From the NCBI GenBank assembly GCA_963840565.1, contig CAWIZH010000006.1, forward strand, positions 186,001 to 250,000: a DNA stretch of 64,000 nt. Direction: 5' to 3'. Every line of letters begins with the position of its first letter. The first letter of the stretch is position 1. The stretch comes from VRUE01 sp963840565. Its GTDB lineage: Bacteria; Actinomycetota; Thermoleophilia; Solirubrobacterales; 70-9. This document shows, in pieces, positions 32,136 to 40,062 of this stretch. Below the pieces are notes generated by a model. It made no database searches. It was not told the DNA's origin and was given only the letters and a program-made list of their open reading frames with translations. The position numbers and the translations under genes were made by a program.

Positions 32136-32774
32136 GTGGAACGTCTGCCCCGCGGCCGTCACGGCCTTCCCCGCGAGTTTGTCGTGCAAAACCAGCGCGG
32201 ACGGCTGCTTGCCTCGCTTGCCGAGTGCTTGGAGGAGAGCGGCTATGACGGGACCACGGTCTCGACGATCGGCAAACGAGCTGGCGTTTCCAAGAGCGAC
32301 TTCTACAAGCAGTTCGAGAGCAAGGACGCCTGCTTCATCGCCGCCTACGACGATGCGGTCGAGCGGATCCGCGCGCGGGTGCTGGCGGCCTGCGAGGAGG
32401 CCGATGACTGGGCGAGGGGGGTGCTCGCCGCGCTCGCCGCGCTGCTCGACCTGCTCGTCGCCGAGCCGGCCCAGGCCGGGCTGGTGCTGGTCGAGGGATT
32501 GCGCGCCGGCCGCGGCGTCTACGACCGCTATCAGGTCGCTTTGCAGAGCTTCGTCCCGTACCTGCGCGAGGGAGCGCCGGCGCCCGGCGGCGGCGAGCCG
32601 CCGCCTGAGGCGACCGATGAGGCGATCGTCGGCGGCATCGCCTCGCTGTTGGCGCGGCGCGTCCTCGCCGGCGAGACCGCGAAGCTCGGCGGGTTACTGC
32701 CGGAGATTGCGGAGTTTGCGCTCACTCCATACGTCGGCGCAGCCGAGGCGGGCCGCATAATCTCGGAGCGATGA
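32136..32774 (+). CDS. TetR-family regulator (3 of 3), coupled to a dCTP deaminase gene
   Basis: A 212-residue repressor. The helix-turn-helix is at residues 22-72 (LLASLAECLEESGYDGTTV, then AGVSKSDFYKQFESKDACF). GTG start at 32136 with a gagcggtgaaag stretch upstream. Its TGA overlaps the ATG of the deaminase gene (ATGA, 32771-32774), so the two are translated together. Confidence 0.88.
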   Translation: MERLPRGRHGLPREFVVQNQRGRLLASLAECLEESGYDGTTVSTIGKRAGVSKSDFYKQFESKDACFIAAYDDAVERIRARVLAACEEADDWARGVLAALAALLDLLVAEPAQAGLVLVEGLRAGRGVYDRYQVALQSFVPYLREGAPAPGGGEPPPEATDEAIVGGIASLLARRVLAGETAKLGGLLPEIAEFALTPYVGAAEAGRIISER

Positions 32775-33955
32775 GCGAGGCAACGGCAGCGACGGCAGGA
32801 ACCCCCAGCGGCGAGGCGACCGCAGCAGCCCCCGGCGTGCTGCCCTCGCAAGCACTGAGTGAGGCGATCGCCGCCGAGTGGGTCAGCTCTGGCGATTATC
32901 GCATCCGCCCCGAGGCGATCCAGCCGGCCAGCATCGACCTGCGGCTCGGCGACCACGCCTGGGCCCTGCGCTGCTCCTTCCTGCCCGACGTCGACTCGAC
33001 CGTCGAGGAGAAGATCGAGGGGCTCGCCTTCCAGAAGGTCGACCTGCGCGACGGTGCCGTGCTCGAGCGCGACCGTCCATATCTGGTGCCGCTGATCGAG
33101 GAGCTGGCGCTGCCCGAGGACGTGCGGGCGAAGGCCAACCCGAAGAGCTCGACCGGCCGCCTCGACGTCTTCACCCGGGTGCTGACCGATCGCCACCACC
33201 GCTTCGACGAGATCCGCGCCGGGTACAAGGGCAAGCTCTACCTCGAGGTCGTACCGCGCTCCTTCGCGATCCAGGTCAAGACGGGCCTCTCGCTCAACCA
33301 GCTGCGCCTGGCGCGCGGCGACGTTCGTCTCGGTGACGAGGAGATCCGCGCCCTGCAGGACGAGTTCCCGCTGCTCTACCTCGACTCGCACGCGCTGCGC
33401 GAGTCCGAGCTGGCGCTGGCCGACGGGCTCTTCCTCAGCGTCGACCTCTCCGGCCCGAGCGACCGGATCGTCGGCTACCGGGCGAAGAAGAACAGCCTGC
33501 CGATCGACCTCTCGCGCATCCGCGCCTATCGCTGGACTGACTTCTGGGACCCGGTCTTCCCCGAGGCGGGCGGAAAGATCGTGCTCGAGCCGGAGATCTT
33601 CTACCTGCTGCTCTCCGCCGAGGGGGTCTGCATCCCGCCGCAGATCGCCGCCGAGATGATGGCCTACGACCCGACCGCGGGAGAGCTGCGCACCCACTAC
33701 GCCGGCTTCTTTGACCCCGGCTTCGGCTACGACCCGGCCGGCGACCGCCACGGCAGCCGCGCCGCGCTCGAGGTGCGCGCCCGCGACGTCTCCTTCATGG
33801 TCGAGCACCGCCAGCCGGTCTGCAAGCTGGCGCTGGAGCGGACCAGCGCGCCGGCCGAGCGGCTCTACGGGGCGGGACTGGGGTCCAACTACCAGGGTCA
33901 GGTCACGATGCTGTCCAAGCACTTTGAGGAGCAGGGGGCGGGGGAGGGCCGGTGA
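32771..33955 (+). CDS. dCTP deaminase-like protein with two tandem Dcd domains
   Basis: A 394-residue nucleotide-metabolism enzyme. Two copies of the trimeric dUTPase/Dcd fold are visible: residues 30-195 (IQPASIDLRLGDHAW, then NPKSSTGRLDVF) and 205-390 (LSVDLSGP, then SRAALEVRARDVSF). Double-domain deaminases of this kind are annotated as 2'-deoxycytidine-5'-triphosphate deaminases in alphaproteobacteria. The product, dUTP, feeds dTMP synthesis. Its stop codon lies inside the left arm of the hairpin at 33942. Confidence 0.8.
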   Translation: MSEATAATAGTPSGEATAAAPGVLPSQALSEAIAAEWVSSGDYRIRPEAIQPASIDLRLGDHAWALRCSFLPDVDSTVEEKIEGLAFQKVDLRDGAVLERDRPYLVPLIEELALPEDVRAKANPKSSTGRLDVFTRVLTDRHHRFDEIRAGYKGKLYLEVVPRSFAIQVKTGLSLNQLRLARGDVRLGDEEIRALQDEFPLLYLDSHALRESELALADGLFLSVDLSGPSDRIVGYRAKKNSLPIDLSRIRAYRWTDFWDPVFPEAGGKIVLEPEIFYLLLSAEGVCIPPQIAAEMMAYDPTAGELRTHYAGFFDPGFGYDPAGDRHGSRAALEVRARDVSFMVEHRQPVCKLALERTSAPAERLYGAGLGSNYQGQVTMLSKHFEEQGAGEGR

Positions 33956-34019
33956 CCCCTCCCCAAACGAGCGGCAGGAGCCGCTCTTGAGTGTTTGGGG
34001 AGGGGTCACCGGCCCTCCC
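33942..34019. repeat. long nested hairpin, family C copy 1
   Basis: Perfect 27-base arms (33942-33968 and 33993-34019) enclose a loop that itself folds (gagcggc-agga-gccgctc) and ends ttgagt. The copy at 39965 has the same design: outer arms containing cccctcccc, an inner gagc...gctc stem and the same actcaag/cttgagt hexamer. The deaminase stop lies in the left arm. Confidence 0.8.
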
Positions 34020-34043
34020 GTCCAGCGTGCTGGTGAGCTTGGC

Positions 34044-34514
34044 TCAGGTCTTGGTGGCGGGAGCGTCGTTCAGCTCGCGTAGGCGGGCTTGGACGCGCTT
34101 GCGCTTAGCGAGAAGCTCTGTTTCGAGGGTGGCGATCTCGTCTCGACGACGTCGCACTAGGTCGAGCTGGTTGCCGATGTGGCCGAGGGACTCGTCGAGG
34201 ATCTGGCGGCGGCGCACTGGGTCTTCGACGCCGGTCTCCCACTCGCGGCGCAGGGCGGCGCGGGCGTCCTCTGCCTCTACCAGGGCCTTGAGCTCCTCGA
34301 GCGAGAGGCCGAGCAGGTCCTTTAGGCGCAGCAGGTCGGTGAGGCGTTCGACGTCGGCCTCGGCGTAGGTGCGGTGGGCGCCCGGCTCGCGGTTGCCCGC
34401 CGCGGGCAGCAGGCCGATCTCCTCGTAATAGCGGATCGTCCGCGGGGTGGTGCTGGCCAGCTTGGCGACCTCGCCGATCCTCAGCTCCCCCTTGGACGTC
34501 CCGGCGTCGCTCAC
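34044..34514 (-). CDS. MerR-family regulator of the adjacent exporter
   Basis: A 156-residue MerR protein. The winged helix is at residues 11-80 (RIGEVAKLASTTPRTIRYYEEIGLLP region, then YAEADVERLTDLLRLKDL), followed by a long dimerisation helix with no metal-binding cysteines, so a drug-sensing role is more likely. ATG 34514 overlaps the exporter stop by 4 bases; both are in one operon read right to left. Confidence 0.9.
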   Translation of the reverse strand: MSDAGTSKGELRIGEVAKLASTTPRTIRYYEEIGLLPAAGNREPGAHRTYAEADVERLTDLLRLKDLLGLSLEELKALVEAEDARAALRREWETGVEDPVRRRQILDESLGHIGNQLDLVRRRRDEIATLETELLAKRKRVQARLRELNDAPATKT

Positions 34515-36061
34515 GGCGTTGCCTCGATCTCCTCGCGGATCGCCTCCACCACCGGGGAAACGGTTTGTGGTCCCGCGGGGGCCGTAACGCGTTGCACCTC
34601 AGTGGGGGCGCTCTCGTCGCGCGGTCGCAGCAGCGAGACGCCGGCGCCGAGGACCGAGGTTGCCGCCAGTGCCCAGAGCGCCGTGTGCATGTTGTTGATG
34701 AAGGGGTCGAGTTGGGCGCTGGAGAGGCCCGAGGCGACGCCGGAGAAGATCGCGAAGAGGACCGGTTTCGGCACCGCGGCGGTGACGATCGCCAGCACGA
34801 AGGCGATCGAGATCACGGCGCCGGTGTTCTGCAGCATCGTGCGGGCGCCGGCGGCGATCCCGCGCCGCTCGGTCGGCACCGTGCCCATCATCGCCGCGGT
34901 GTTGGGCGAGTTGAACATGCCCGAGCCGATCCCGACCAGGGCCAGCCAAATCATTCCCTGCCAGTAGGGCGAGCCGGCCTGCAGCGTCGTCATCAGGGCG
35001 AGGCCGGCGGCGGTGACCAACATCCCGAGGGCGGCCAGGGTGCGCGAGCCGTGGCGGTCGGCCCAGATCCCGGCGAGGGGGGAGGAGATGAGCATCCCGA
35101 TCGCCATTGGCGCCAGCTTGATCCCCGCCGTGATCGGGTCGTCTCCCTGGGCCCCCTGGTAATAGAAGACGAAGATGAACATCAGCGCGAAGCGCGAGAG
35201 CCCGTTGATGAAGGCGGCGCCGCTGGCGGCGGCGAAGAGCCGGTTGCGGAAGATCTCGAGGTCGAGCATCGGCGCCTTGCCGCGGTGCTCGATCAGCACG
35301 AAGAGCGGCAACAGGACCGCCGCGACGGCGAGGCTGGCGATCACCAGCGTGTCGTCCCAGCCGGAGATGCCGCCGCGCGAGATTCCGTAGACGAGCCCGG
35401 TCAGGCCGACGACGAAGGTGAGGGTGCCGCCGAGGTCGAGGCCGCGGACGGCGTCGCGCTGGGAGAGCTCGCGCAGGATCAGCGCCGCCCAGAGCGCGCC
35501 GGCGAGGGCCAGCGGCACGTTGAACCAGAAGACCCAGTGCCAGGAGATCGCGACCAGGGCGCCGCCGAGCACCGGCCCGAGCACGAGGCCGGTCGCGGCG
35601 ACCATCGTGTTGGTGCCCATCGCCAGCCCGAGCTGCTCGCGCGGAAAGGCGTCGGTGACCAGGGCGGGGCCGTTGGCGAAGATGAAGGCGCCGCCGACCC
35701 CCTGCAGGATCCGCCAGAGGATCAGCTGGGTGCCGTCGGCGGCGAAGCCGGCGCCGAGCGAGGCCGCGGCGAAGACGAGGAAGGCGCCGACGAAGGCGTT
35801 CTTGCGGCCGAAGAGATCGGAGAGCCGGCCGGCGGTGAGGACCAGCACGGTCGAGGAGATCATGTAGGCGAGGATCACCCAGACCAGTTCCAGCAGGCTG
35901 GTCCCAAGCGCCCGCTCCAGGTCCGGCAGGGCGATGATCAGCGTCCCCGAGTTGGTCGCCACCAGCAGCATCCCAAGACTGGTGCAGGAGAGAGCCCACC
36001 ACTTGTAGTGCTCGTGGTCAGCGTCGACGCCGGCGCGAGCAAATCGATTCCTTACGTTCAC
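34511..36061 (-). CDS. DHA2-type MFS multidrug exporter
   Basis: A 516-residue transporter with 14 predicted helices. Motif A-like LSDLFGRKNAF follows helix 2, and motif C-like GLVLGPVLGGALV lies in helix 5, both typical of drug:H+ antiporters. The last 40 residues are cytoplasmic. It is the first gene of an operon with the MerR regulator. Start ATG 36061, about 30 bases from the family B hairpin. Confidence 0.9.
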   Translation of the reverse strand: MNVRNRFARAGVDADHEHYKWWALSCTSLGMLLVATNSGTLIIALPDLERALGTSLLELVWVILAYMISSTVLVLTAGRLSDLFGRKNAFVGAFLVFAAASLGAGFAADGTQLILWRILQGVGGAFIFANGPALVTDAFPREQLGLAMGTNTMVAATGLVLGPVLGGALVAISWHWVFWFNVPLALAGALWAALILRELSQRDAVRGLDLGGTLTFVVGLTGLVYGISRGGISGWDDTLVIASLAVAAVLLPLFVLIEHRGKAPMLDLEIFRNRLFAAASGAAFINGLSRFALMFIFVFYYQGAQGDDPITAGIKLAPMAIGMLISSPLAGIWADRHGSRTLAALGMLVTAAGLALMTTLQAGSPYWQGMIWLALVGIGSGMFNSPNTAAMMGTVPTERRGIAAGARTMLQNTGAVISIAFVLAIVTAAVPKPVLFAIFSGVASGLSSAQLDPFINNMHTALWALAATSVLGAGVSLLRPRDESAPTEVQRVTAPAGPQTVSPVVEAIREEIEATP

Positions 36062-36091
36062 GTCAAATACGATACCAACGCCCAGTCCTCG

Positions 36092-36141
36092 GCTGACTTT
36101 GTCTTTTTCCGGCCTATATGACGCATAAAGGCGAAGTCAGC
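36092..36141. repeat. long hairpin, family B copy 2 (divergent promoter region)
   Basis: Left strand gctgactttgtctttttcc and right strand gcataaaggcgaagtcagc pair with a few mismatches around ggcctatatgac. The right strand is identical over 20 bases to the copy at 10320-10339. It lies between the divergent exporter and YtoQ genes. Confidence 0.65.
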
Positions 36142-36175
36142 GTCGAGGCGGCGGGTCTCTCTTTAGGATTGGCGC

Positions 36176-36640
36176 GTGGCCGAGCGCACCTGGGACGTCT
36201 ATCTCTCTGGGGAGATTCACTCCGATTGGCGGGAGCGGATCGAGGCTGGGGCCCGGGAGGCCGGGCTGCCGGTTTCCTTCTCGGCGCCGGTCACCGACCA
36301 TGCGGCATCCGACGATGCGGGCACGGGAACCCTCGGCGACGAGAGCGCGCCGTTCTGGCGCGATCACATGGGCGCCGGCGTCAACGCGATCCGCACCCAG
36401 ACGCTGATCCGCGCCGCCGACGTCATCGTCGTCCGCTTCGGCGACAAATACCGCCAGTGGAATGCCGCCTTCGATGCCGGCTTTGCCGCGGCCCTCGACA
36501 AGCCGATCGTCACCCTGCACGACGGCGAGCTCGATCACGCGCTGAAGGAGGTCGACCGCGCCGCCCAGGCAACCGCCCGCACGGCCGAGCAGGTGGTCGA
36601 CGTCCTGCGCTATGTGATCACCGGCGAGCTGCCCAGATAG
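36176..36640 (+). CDS. YtoQ-family protein (nucleoside deoxyribosyltransferase-like fold)
   Basis: A 154-residue protein whose opening WDVYLSGEIHSDWRERI and the later FGDKYRQWNAAFDAG are the two conserved blocks of B. subtilis YtoQ. The fold resembles nucleoside 2-deoxyribosyltransferases, but activity is unproven. GTG start at 36176. The next gene begins 10 bases after its stop, so they are probably co-transcribed. Confidence 0.88.
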   Translation: MAERTWDVYLSGEIHSDWRERIEAGAREAGLPVSFSAPVTDHAASDDAGTGTLGDESAPFWRDHMGAGVNAIRTQTLIRAADVIVVRFGDKYRQWNAAFDAGFAAALDKPIVTLHDGELDHALKEVDRAAQATARTAEQVVDVLRYVITGELPR

Positions 36641-36649
36641 GGTGGGCGC

Positions 36650-37126
36650 ATGGGTGGGGACGCGAACCGCGAGCTGATCGAGCGCTTCTACGAGGCGTTC
36701 GGCCGCTGCGACGGCGTCGCGATGAGCGCCTGCTACTCCCCGGACGCCCACTTCCGCGACCCGGCCTTCGGCGACCTCGAGGGCGACGAGATCGGCGCGA
36801 TGTGGCGGATGCTGACCGCTCGCGCCACCGACCTGAAGATCGAGCTGCACGAGCACGAGGCCGCCGAGGACTCGGGCTCCGCCCACTGGATCGCCCGCTA
36901 CACCTTCAACACCGGCCGCCCGGTGGTCAACGACATCGAGGCCAAGTTCCGCTTCGCCGACGGCCTGATCGCCGACCACGTCGACGACTTCGACTTCCGC
37001 AACTGGGCCAAGCAGGCCCTCGGCCCGATGGGCCACCTGGTCGCCATATTGCCGCCCCTGCGCAACAAGGCCCGCGGCCAAGCCCGCGGCCAGCTCGACG
37101 AGTTCATCGCCGCCGAGAAGGCCTAG
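36650..37126 (+). CDS. SnoaL/NTF2-like protein
   Basis: A 158-residue protein with the SnoaL-like pattern: N-terminal helix (LIERFYEAFGRCDGVAMSA), CYSPDAHFRDPAFGDLEG, and a curved sheet ending DHVDDFDFRNWAKQALG. This type is common in actinobacteria and may act on small polar substrates; role unknown. ATG 36650. The end is rich in basic and glutamine residues. Confidence 0.78.
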   Translation: MGGDANRELIERFYEAFGRCDGVAMSACYSPDAHFRDPAFGDLEGDEIGAMWRMLTARATDLKIELHEHEAAEDSGSAHWIARYTFNTGRPVVNDIEAKFRFADGLIADHVDDFDFRNWAKQALGPMGHLVAILPPLRNKARGQARGQLDEFIAAEKA

Positions 37127-37138
37127 TGCCGTGGTGCA

Positions 37139-37154
37139 CATTGCATGTACAATG
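37139..37154. promoter_or_regulatory. palindrome over the tacAT promoter
   Basis: CATTG-catgta-CAATG lies just upstream of the antitoxin gene, and TACAAT (37148-37153) inside it could be the -10 element. A TacA-type autorepressor site is a reasonable reading. An in-frame ATG at 37145 lies within it, favouring the later ATG 37166. Confidence 0.5.
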
Positions 37155-37165
37155 CCTCGGACGGC

Positions 37166-37450
37166 ATGTCTGTAACAAAGACCGGGGAGACCCGAGACCT
37201 TCGCTGGAACGTTCGCGTCGAGGATTCTGAGGATGCCCTTGTCCGTGCCGCAAGCGATTTGGCCGAGACAAAGTTCAGCAGCTTCGTCCGCGGTGCCGCC
37301 GTCTCGGAGGCGCGGCGCATCCTTGCCGACAAGACCCAGTTTCCGCTCGACAAATCTGAGTGGGAGCGGTTTACGGAGCTGCTGGATAGACCGCCTCATG
37401 TTCCCAGTGGGCTGCGCGACCTCTTCGCGAAGCCAAGCGTCTTCAAGTAG
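37166..37450 (+). CDS. tacA: DUF1778-type antitoxin (TacA-like)
   Basis: A 94-residue ribbon-helix-helix protein: the strand DLRWNVRVEDSEDALVRAA, then the helices around FSSFVRGAAVSEARRIL, and a C-terminal neutralising tail that is Phe/Pro-rich (FPLDKSEWERFTELLDRPP). TacA proteins bind the toxin's acetyltransferase site and repress their own operon. I use ATG 37166; ATG 37145 is the alternative. The toxin GTG follows 2 bases after the stop. Confidence 0.85.
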   Translation: MSVTKTGETRDLRWNVRVEDSEDALVRAASDLAETKFSSFVRGAAVSEARRILADKTQFPLDKSEWERFTELLDRPPHVPSGLRDLFAKPSVFK

Positions 37451-37452
37451 CC

Positions 37453-37962
37453 GTGGCGTATACGCAGCCTGAGCCGCTGCGGGGGAAGCACGCCTTCGAC
37501 GGCTTTTGTTGCGAGGAAGACGCGCTGGACAATTGGCTCCATCGTCATTCCCGGCACGCTGAGGCCGGTGGGTCGGCGCGCACCTTTGTGACCACTGATG
37601 GGGAGCGTGTGGTCGGCTACTACGCGCTCGCAATCGGCCAGGTTGAGCCGGATGACGCGACGGAGAGGCTCCTGAAAGGCCAGCCGGCGAAGCGGCCGGT
37701 TCCCGTTCTGGTTCTCGCCAGGCTCGCGGTGGATCGCGAGCACAAGAGCCGTGGAGTTGGCAGATCCTTGCTTCAGGATGCCTTGCTGCGCTGCGCTGCC
37801 GTCGCAGAGTCAGTTGGAGTGCGAGCCGTGGTCGCTCACGCCAACGAGGGGGCAAGCGGTTTCTACGACCGGTTCGGCTTCGAATCTTCGCCCACTGATC
37901 CGCTCCACCGAATCCTGCTGATGAAGGATCTCCGGGTGCTGTTGGACGAGTTCGGCGGTTGA
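37453..37962 (+). CDS. tacT: GNAT-family toxin (TacT-like)
   Basis: A 169-residue acetyltransferase. The acetyl-CoA loop RLAVDREHKSRGVGRSLLQ is in place near residues 95-115, and the C-terminal GFYDRFGFESSP segment is the usual GNAT end. TacT toxins acetylate the amino acid on charged tRNAs and stop translation. GTG start at 37453. Its stop overlaps the TTGACA promoter hexamer of the next gene. Confidence 0.88.
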   Translation: MAYTQPEPLRGKHAFDGFCCEEDALDNWLHRHSRHAEAGGSARTFVTTDGERVVGYYALAIGQVEPDDATERLLKGQPAKRPVPVLVLARLAVDREHKSRGVGRSLLQDALLRCAAVAESVGVRAVVAHANEGASGFYDRFGFESSPTDPLHRILLMKDLRVLLDEFGG

Positions 37963-38000
37963 CAACGACTCTCTCGCATACGAACATATGTTCGTATGCG
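37959..38000 (+). promoter_or_regulatory. TTGACA promoter with LexA (SOS) box over the start of the radical SAM gene
   Basis: TTGACA occupies 37959-37964. From 37975 to 38000 runs a perfect 26-base palindrome whose core CGAACATATGTTCG (37981-37994) fits the actinobacterial LexA box exactly. It covers the expected -10 region and the ATG at 37996, so bound LexA would block transcription. Confidence 0.75.
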
Positions 38001-40059
38001 ATGGGATGAGCAGCGAGTCGAGAAGGACCTGCGGCTGCCTGGCGTGGGCGACGGCACGGTCGTCCGCACCTTCGACGCCCCCGAGGCGATGGGGATCAAC
38101 TTCCACGAGGTCCACGCCCGCTCGGCGCTGAACCACGTGCAGGGCGGCCGGTTCGGCTTCGACTGGACGATCAACCCGTACCGAGGATGCACGCATGCCT
38201 GCGTTTACTGCCTGGGCGGAGAAACGCCGATCCAGATGGCTGACGGTCGCACCAAGTCATTGGCGGAGGTCCGAGTCGGCGATGCCGTCTACGGCACGGT
38301 CCGTCGAGGCGCCTACCGCCGCTATGAGGTCACGACTGTTTTGGCGCATTGGTCGACGTGCAAGCCGGGCTATCGCGTGACGCTTGAAGATGGCACCGAA
38401 TTGATCGCGAGCGGCGATCACCGCTTTCTGACAGCGCAGCGAGGCTGGAAGTACGTCACCGGGGCTGAACAGGGCGCGAGCCGCAGACCTCATTTGACGC
38501 CGAAAAACAAACTGATGGGATTCGGTGCCCTGGGGTCTTCAGTCGGTGAATCGGCTGAGTACCGCCGCGGCTACCTATGCGGCTTGATTCGCGGCGACGG
38601 CCACGTCGGCTCGTACGCCTATGAGCGTGCTGGGCGAACGAACTACGAAGTTCATCGGTTCCGACTCGCTTTGACGGACGACGAGGCACTCGCTCGGGCA
38701 AAGGGCTACCTCGCCGATGTCGGTATTCCGACCGAGGAATTTCAGTTTCTCGAGGGCAATGAGCGCCACCGATCAATGCGCGCCATTCGGACCTCCGCCC
38801 GCGACAATGTCGATCGAGTTCGGGATCTCATCCGATGGCGCGATTCCTCGAGCGAGGACTGGACACGGGGATTTCTCGCCGGGATCTTTGATGCCGAGGG
38901 ATGTCGCTATGAGTCGTTGCGAATTTCCAACAAGGATCCGGAGATCATCGAGCGGACGGCAGGCGGCCTTCGCGAGCTCGGATTTTCTTGCACGGTGGAG
39001 CGCCCAAATGCAATCGGCGTCCGCAATGTTCGCCTTCTTGGGGGCCTGCCAGAACAACTTCGGTTGTTCCAGGGGGTCGACCCTGCGATCACTCGCAAGC
39101 GCTCGATCGACGGCATCGCCCTTAAGTCGACCGCCAAGCTGGGGGTCGTATCCATTGAGCCGCTATGCCGTCGAATTCAAATGTTCGACATAACGACCGG
39201 CACCGGGGACTTCATAGCCGACGGTGTTGTCAGCCACAACTGCTTCGCGCGACGTACGCATGCCTACTTGGACCTTGATGCCGGCCGCGACTTCGAGCGC
39301 GAGATCGTGGTCAAGGTCAACGTGCCGGAGCTCGTCCGGGGCGAGCTGAGGCGCAAGAGCTGGAAACGAGAGCTGGTCGCGCTGGGAACCAACACCGACC
39401 CATACCAGTGGGTCGAGAGCCGCTACCGGATGATGCCGGAGATCCTTGCCGCTCTGGAGGAGGCCGAGACCCCCGTCTCGGTCCTGACCAAGTCACCCCT
39501 GGTGATGCGCGACATCGAGATCTTCGAGCGAATGGCAAAGCACCTGCCCGTCTCGGTCAACCTCTCCGTCCCCACCCTCGACGAGGACGCCTGGCGCGCC
39601 ACCGAGCCGCACACCCCAAGCCCCTCAGCCCGTCTCGACGCGGTTGCGGAGCTTCGCCGGCGCGGCATCGACTCGGGCGTCCTAATCGCCCCCTTGATGC
39701 CCGGCATCAACGATTCCCCCGAGCAGGTCAAGCCAATAATCGACCGAGCCCGCGAAGCCAACGCATCCTTCCTGGGCGGCGTGGCCCTCCACCTACGCGC
39801 CGAGGTCAGAGACGTCTTCTTCGCTTGGTTGGAGACGAAACGACCGGACCTACTCCCGCGCTACGAGAACCTCTACCGCGGCCGCTCCTACCTGCGCCCC
39901 GAGCAACGCAAGCAAGCAACCCGCGCCCTGCGCGGCTGGGGAAGAAGCAGCCGACGTGCGACAGAGGGACGGAAGGCCCCTCCCCGGACACTCAAGAGCC
40001 CGAAGGGCTCGTCCGGGGAGGGGCCTTCCGTCCCTCCTCCCCAAGACAGCCTCTTCTGA
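37996..40059 (+). CDS. Rv2578c-like radical SAM protein interrupted by an intein
   Basis: A 687-residue precursor. The host protein is the Rv2578c-type radical SAM family (opening MRWDEQ; Fe-S motif CTHACVYC at C65, C69, C72). A 344-residue intein replaces the third motif Cys: the intein's own Cys1 is C72, and C416 after the intein becomes the third cluster ligand on splicing, restoring CVYCFARRTH. The spliced protein is 343 residues. After the core (SYLRPEQRKQATRALRG), the tail from about 655 is encoded by the long hairpin at 39965. Under LexA-box control; a DNA ligase gene faces it. Confidence 0.9.
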   Translation: MRWDEQRVEKDLRLPGVGDGTVVRTFDAPEAMGINFHEVHARSALNHVQGGRFGFDWTINPYRGCTHACVYCLGGETPIQMADGRTKSLAEVRVGDAVYGTVRRGAYRRYEVTTVLAHWSTCKPGYRVTLEDGTELIASGDHRFLTAQRGWKYVTGAEQGASRRPHLTPKNKLMGFGALGSSVGESAEYRRGYLCGLIRGDGHVGSYAYERAGRTNYEVHRFRLALTDDEALARAKGYLADVGIPTEEFQFLEGNERHRSMRAIRTSARDNVDRVRDLIRWRDSSSEDWTRGFLAGIFDAEGCRYESLRISNKDPEIIERTAGGLRELGFSCTVERPNAIGVRNVRLLGGLPEQLRLFQGVDPAITRKRSIDGIALKSTAKLGVVSIEPLCRRIQMFDITTGTGDFIADGVVSHNCFARRTHAYLDLDAGRDFEREIVVKVNVPELVRGELRRKSWKRELVALGTNTDPYQWVESRYRMMPEILAALEEAETPVSVLTKSPLVMRDIEIFERMAKHLPVSVNLSVPTLDEDAWRATEPHTPSPSARLDAVAELRRRGIDSGVLIAPLMPGINDSPEQVKPIIDRAREANASFLGGVALHLRAEVRDVFFAWLETKRPDLLPRYENLYRGRSYLRPEQRKQATRALRGWGRSSRRATEGRKAPPRTLKSPKGSSGEGPSVPPPQDSLF
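38209..39240 (+). other. class 1 intein with LAGLIDADG homing endonuclease
   Basis: The intein starts CLGGETPI (Cys1) and ends VVSHN before the +1 Cys of the host (TGC 39241). Block B has GDHRFLT, and the C-terminal blocks include FDITTGTGDFIADGVVSHN with the penultimate His. Two endonuclease motifs, YLCGLIRGDG (193-202 of the precursor) and FLAGIFDAEG (293-302), keep their acidic residues, so homing activity is plausible. Length 344 residues is normal for a full-length LAGLIDADG intein. Confidence 0.9.
39965..40035. repeat. long nested hairpin, family C copy 2
   Basis: Perfect 25-base arms (39965-39989 and 40011-40035) enclose actcaa then gagccc-gaa-gggctc. Both arms are inside the radical SAM coding sequence, encoding its last 30 residues, and the stop is 22 bases after the right arm. 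Confidence 0.8.
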
Positions 40060-40062
40060 GGC

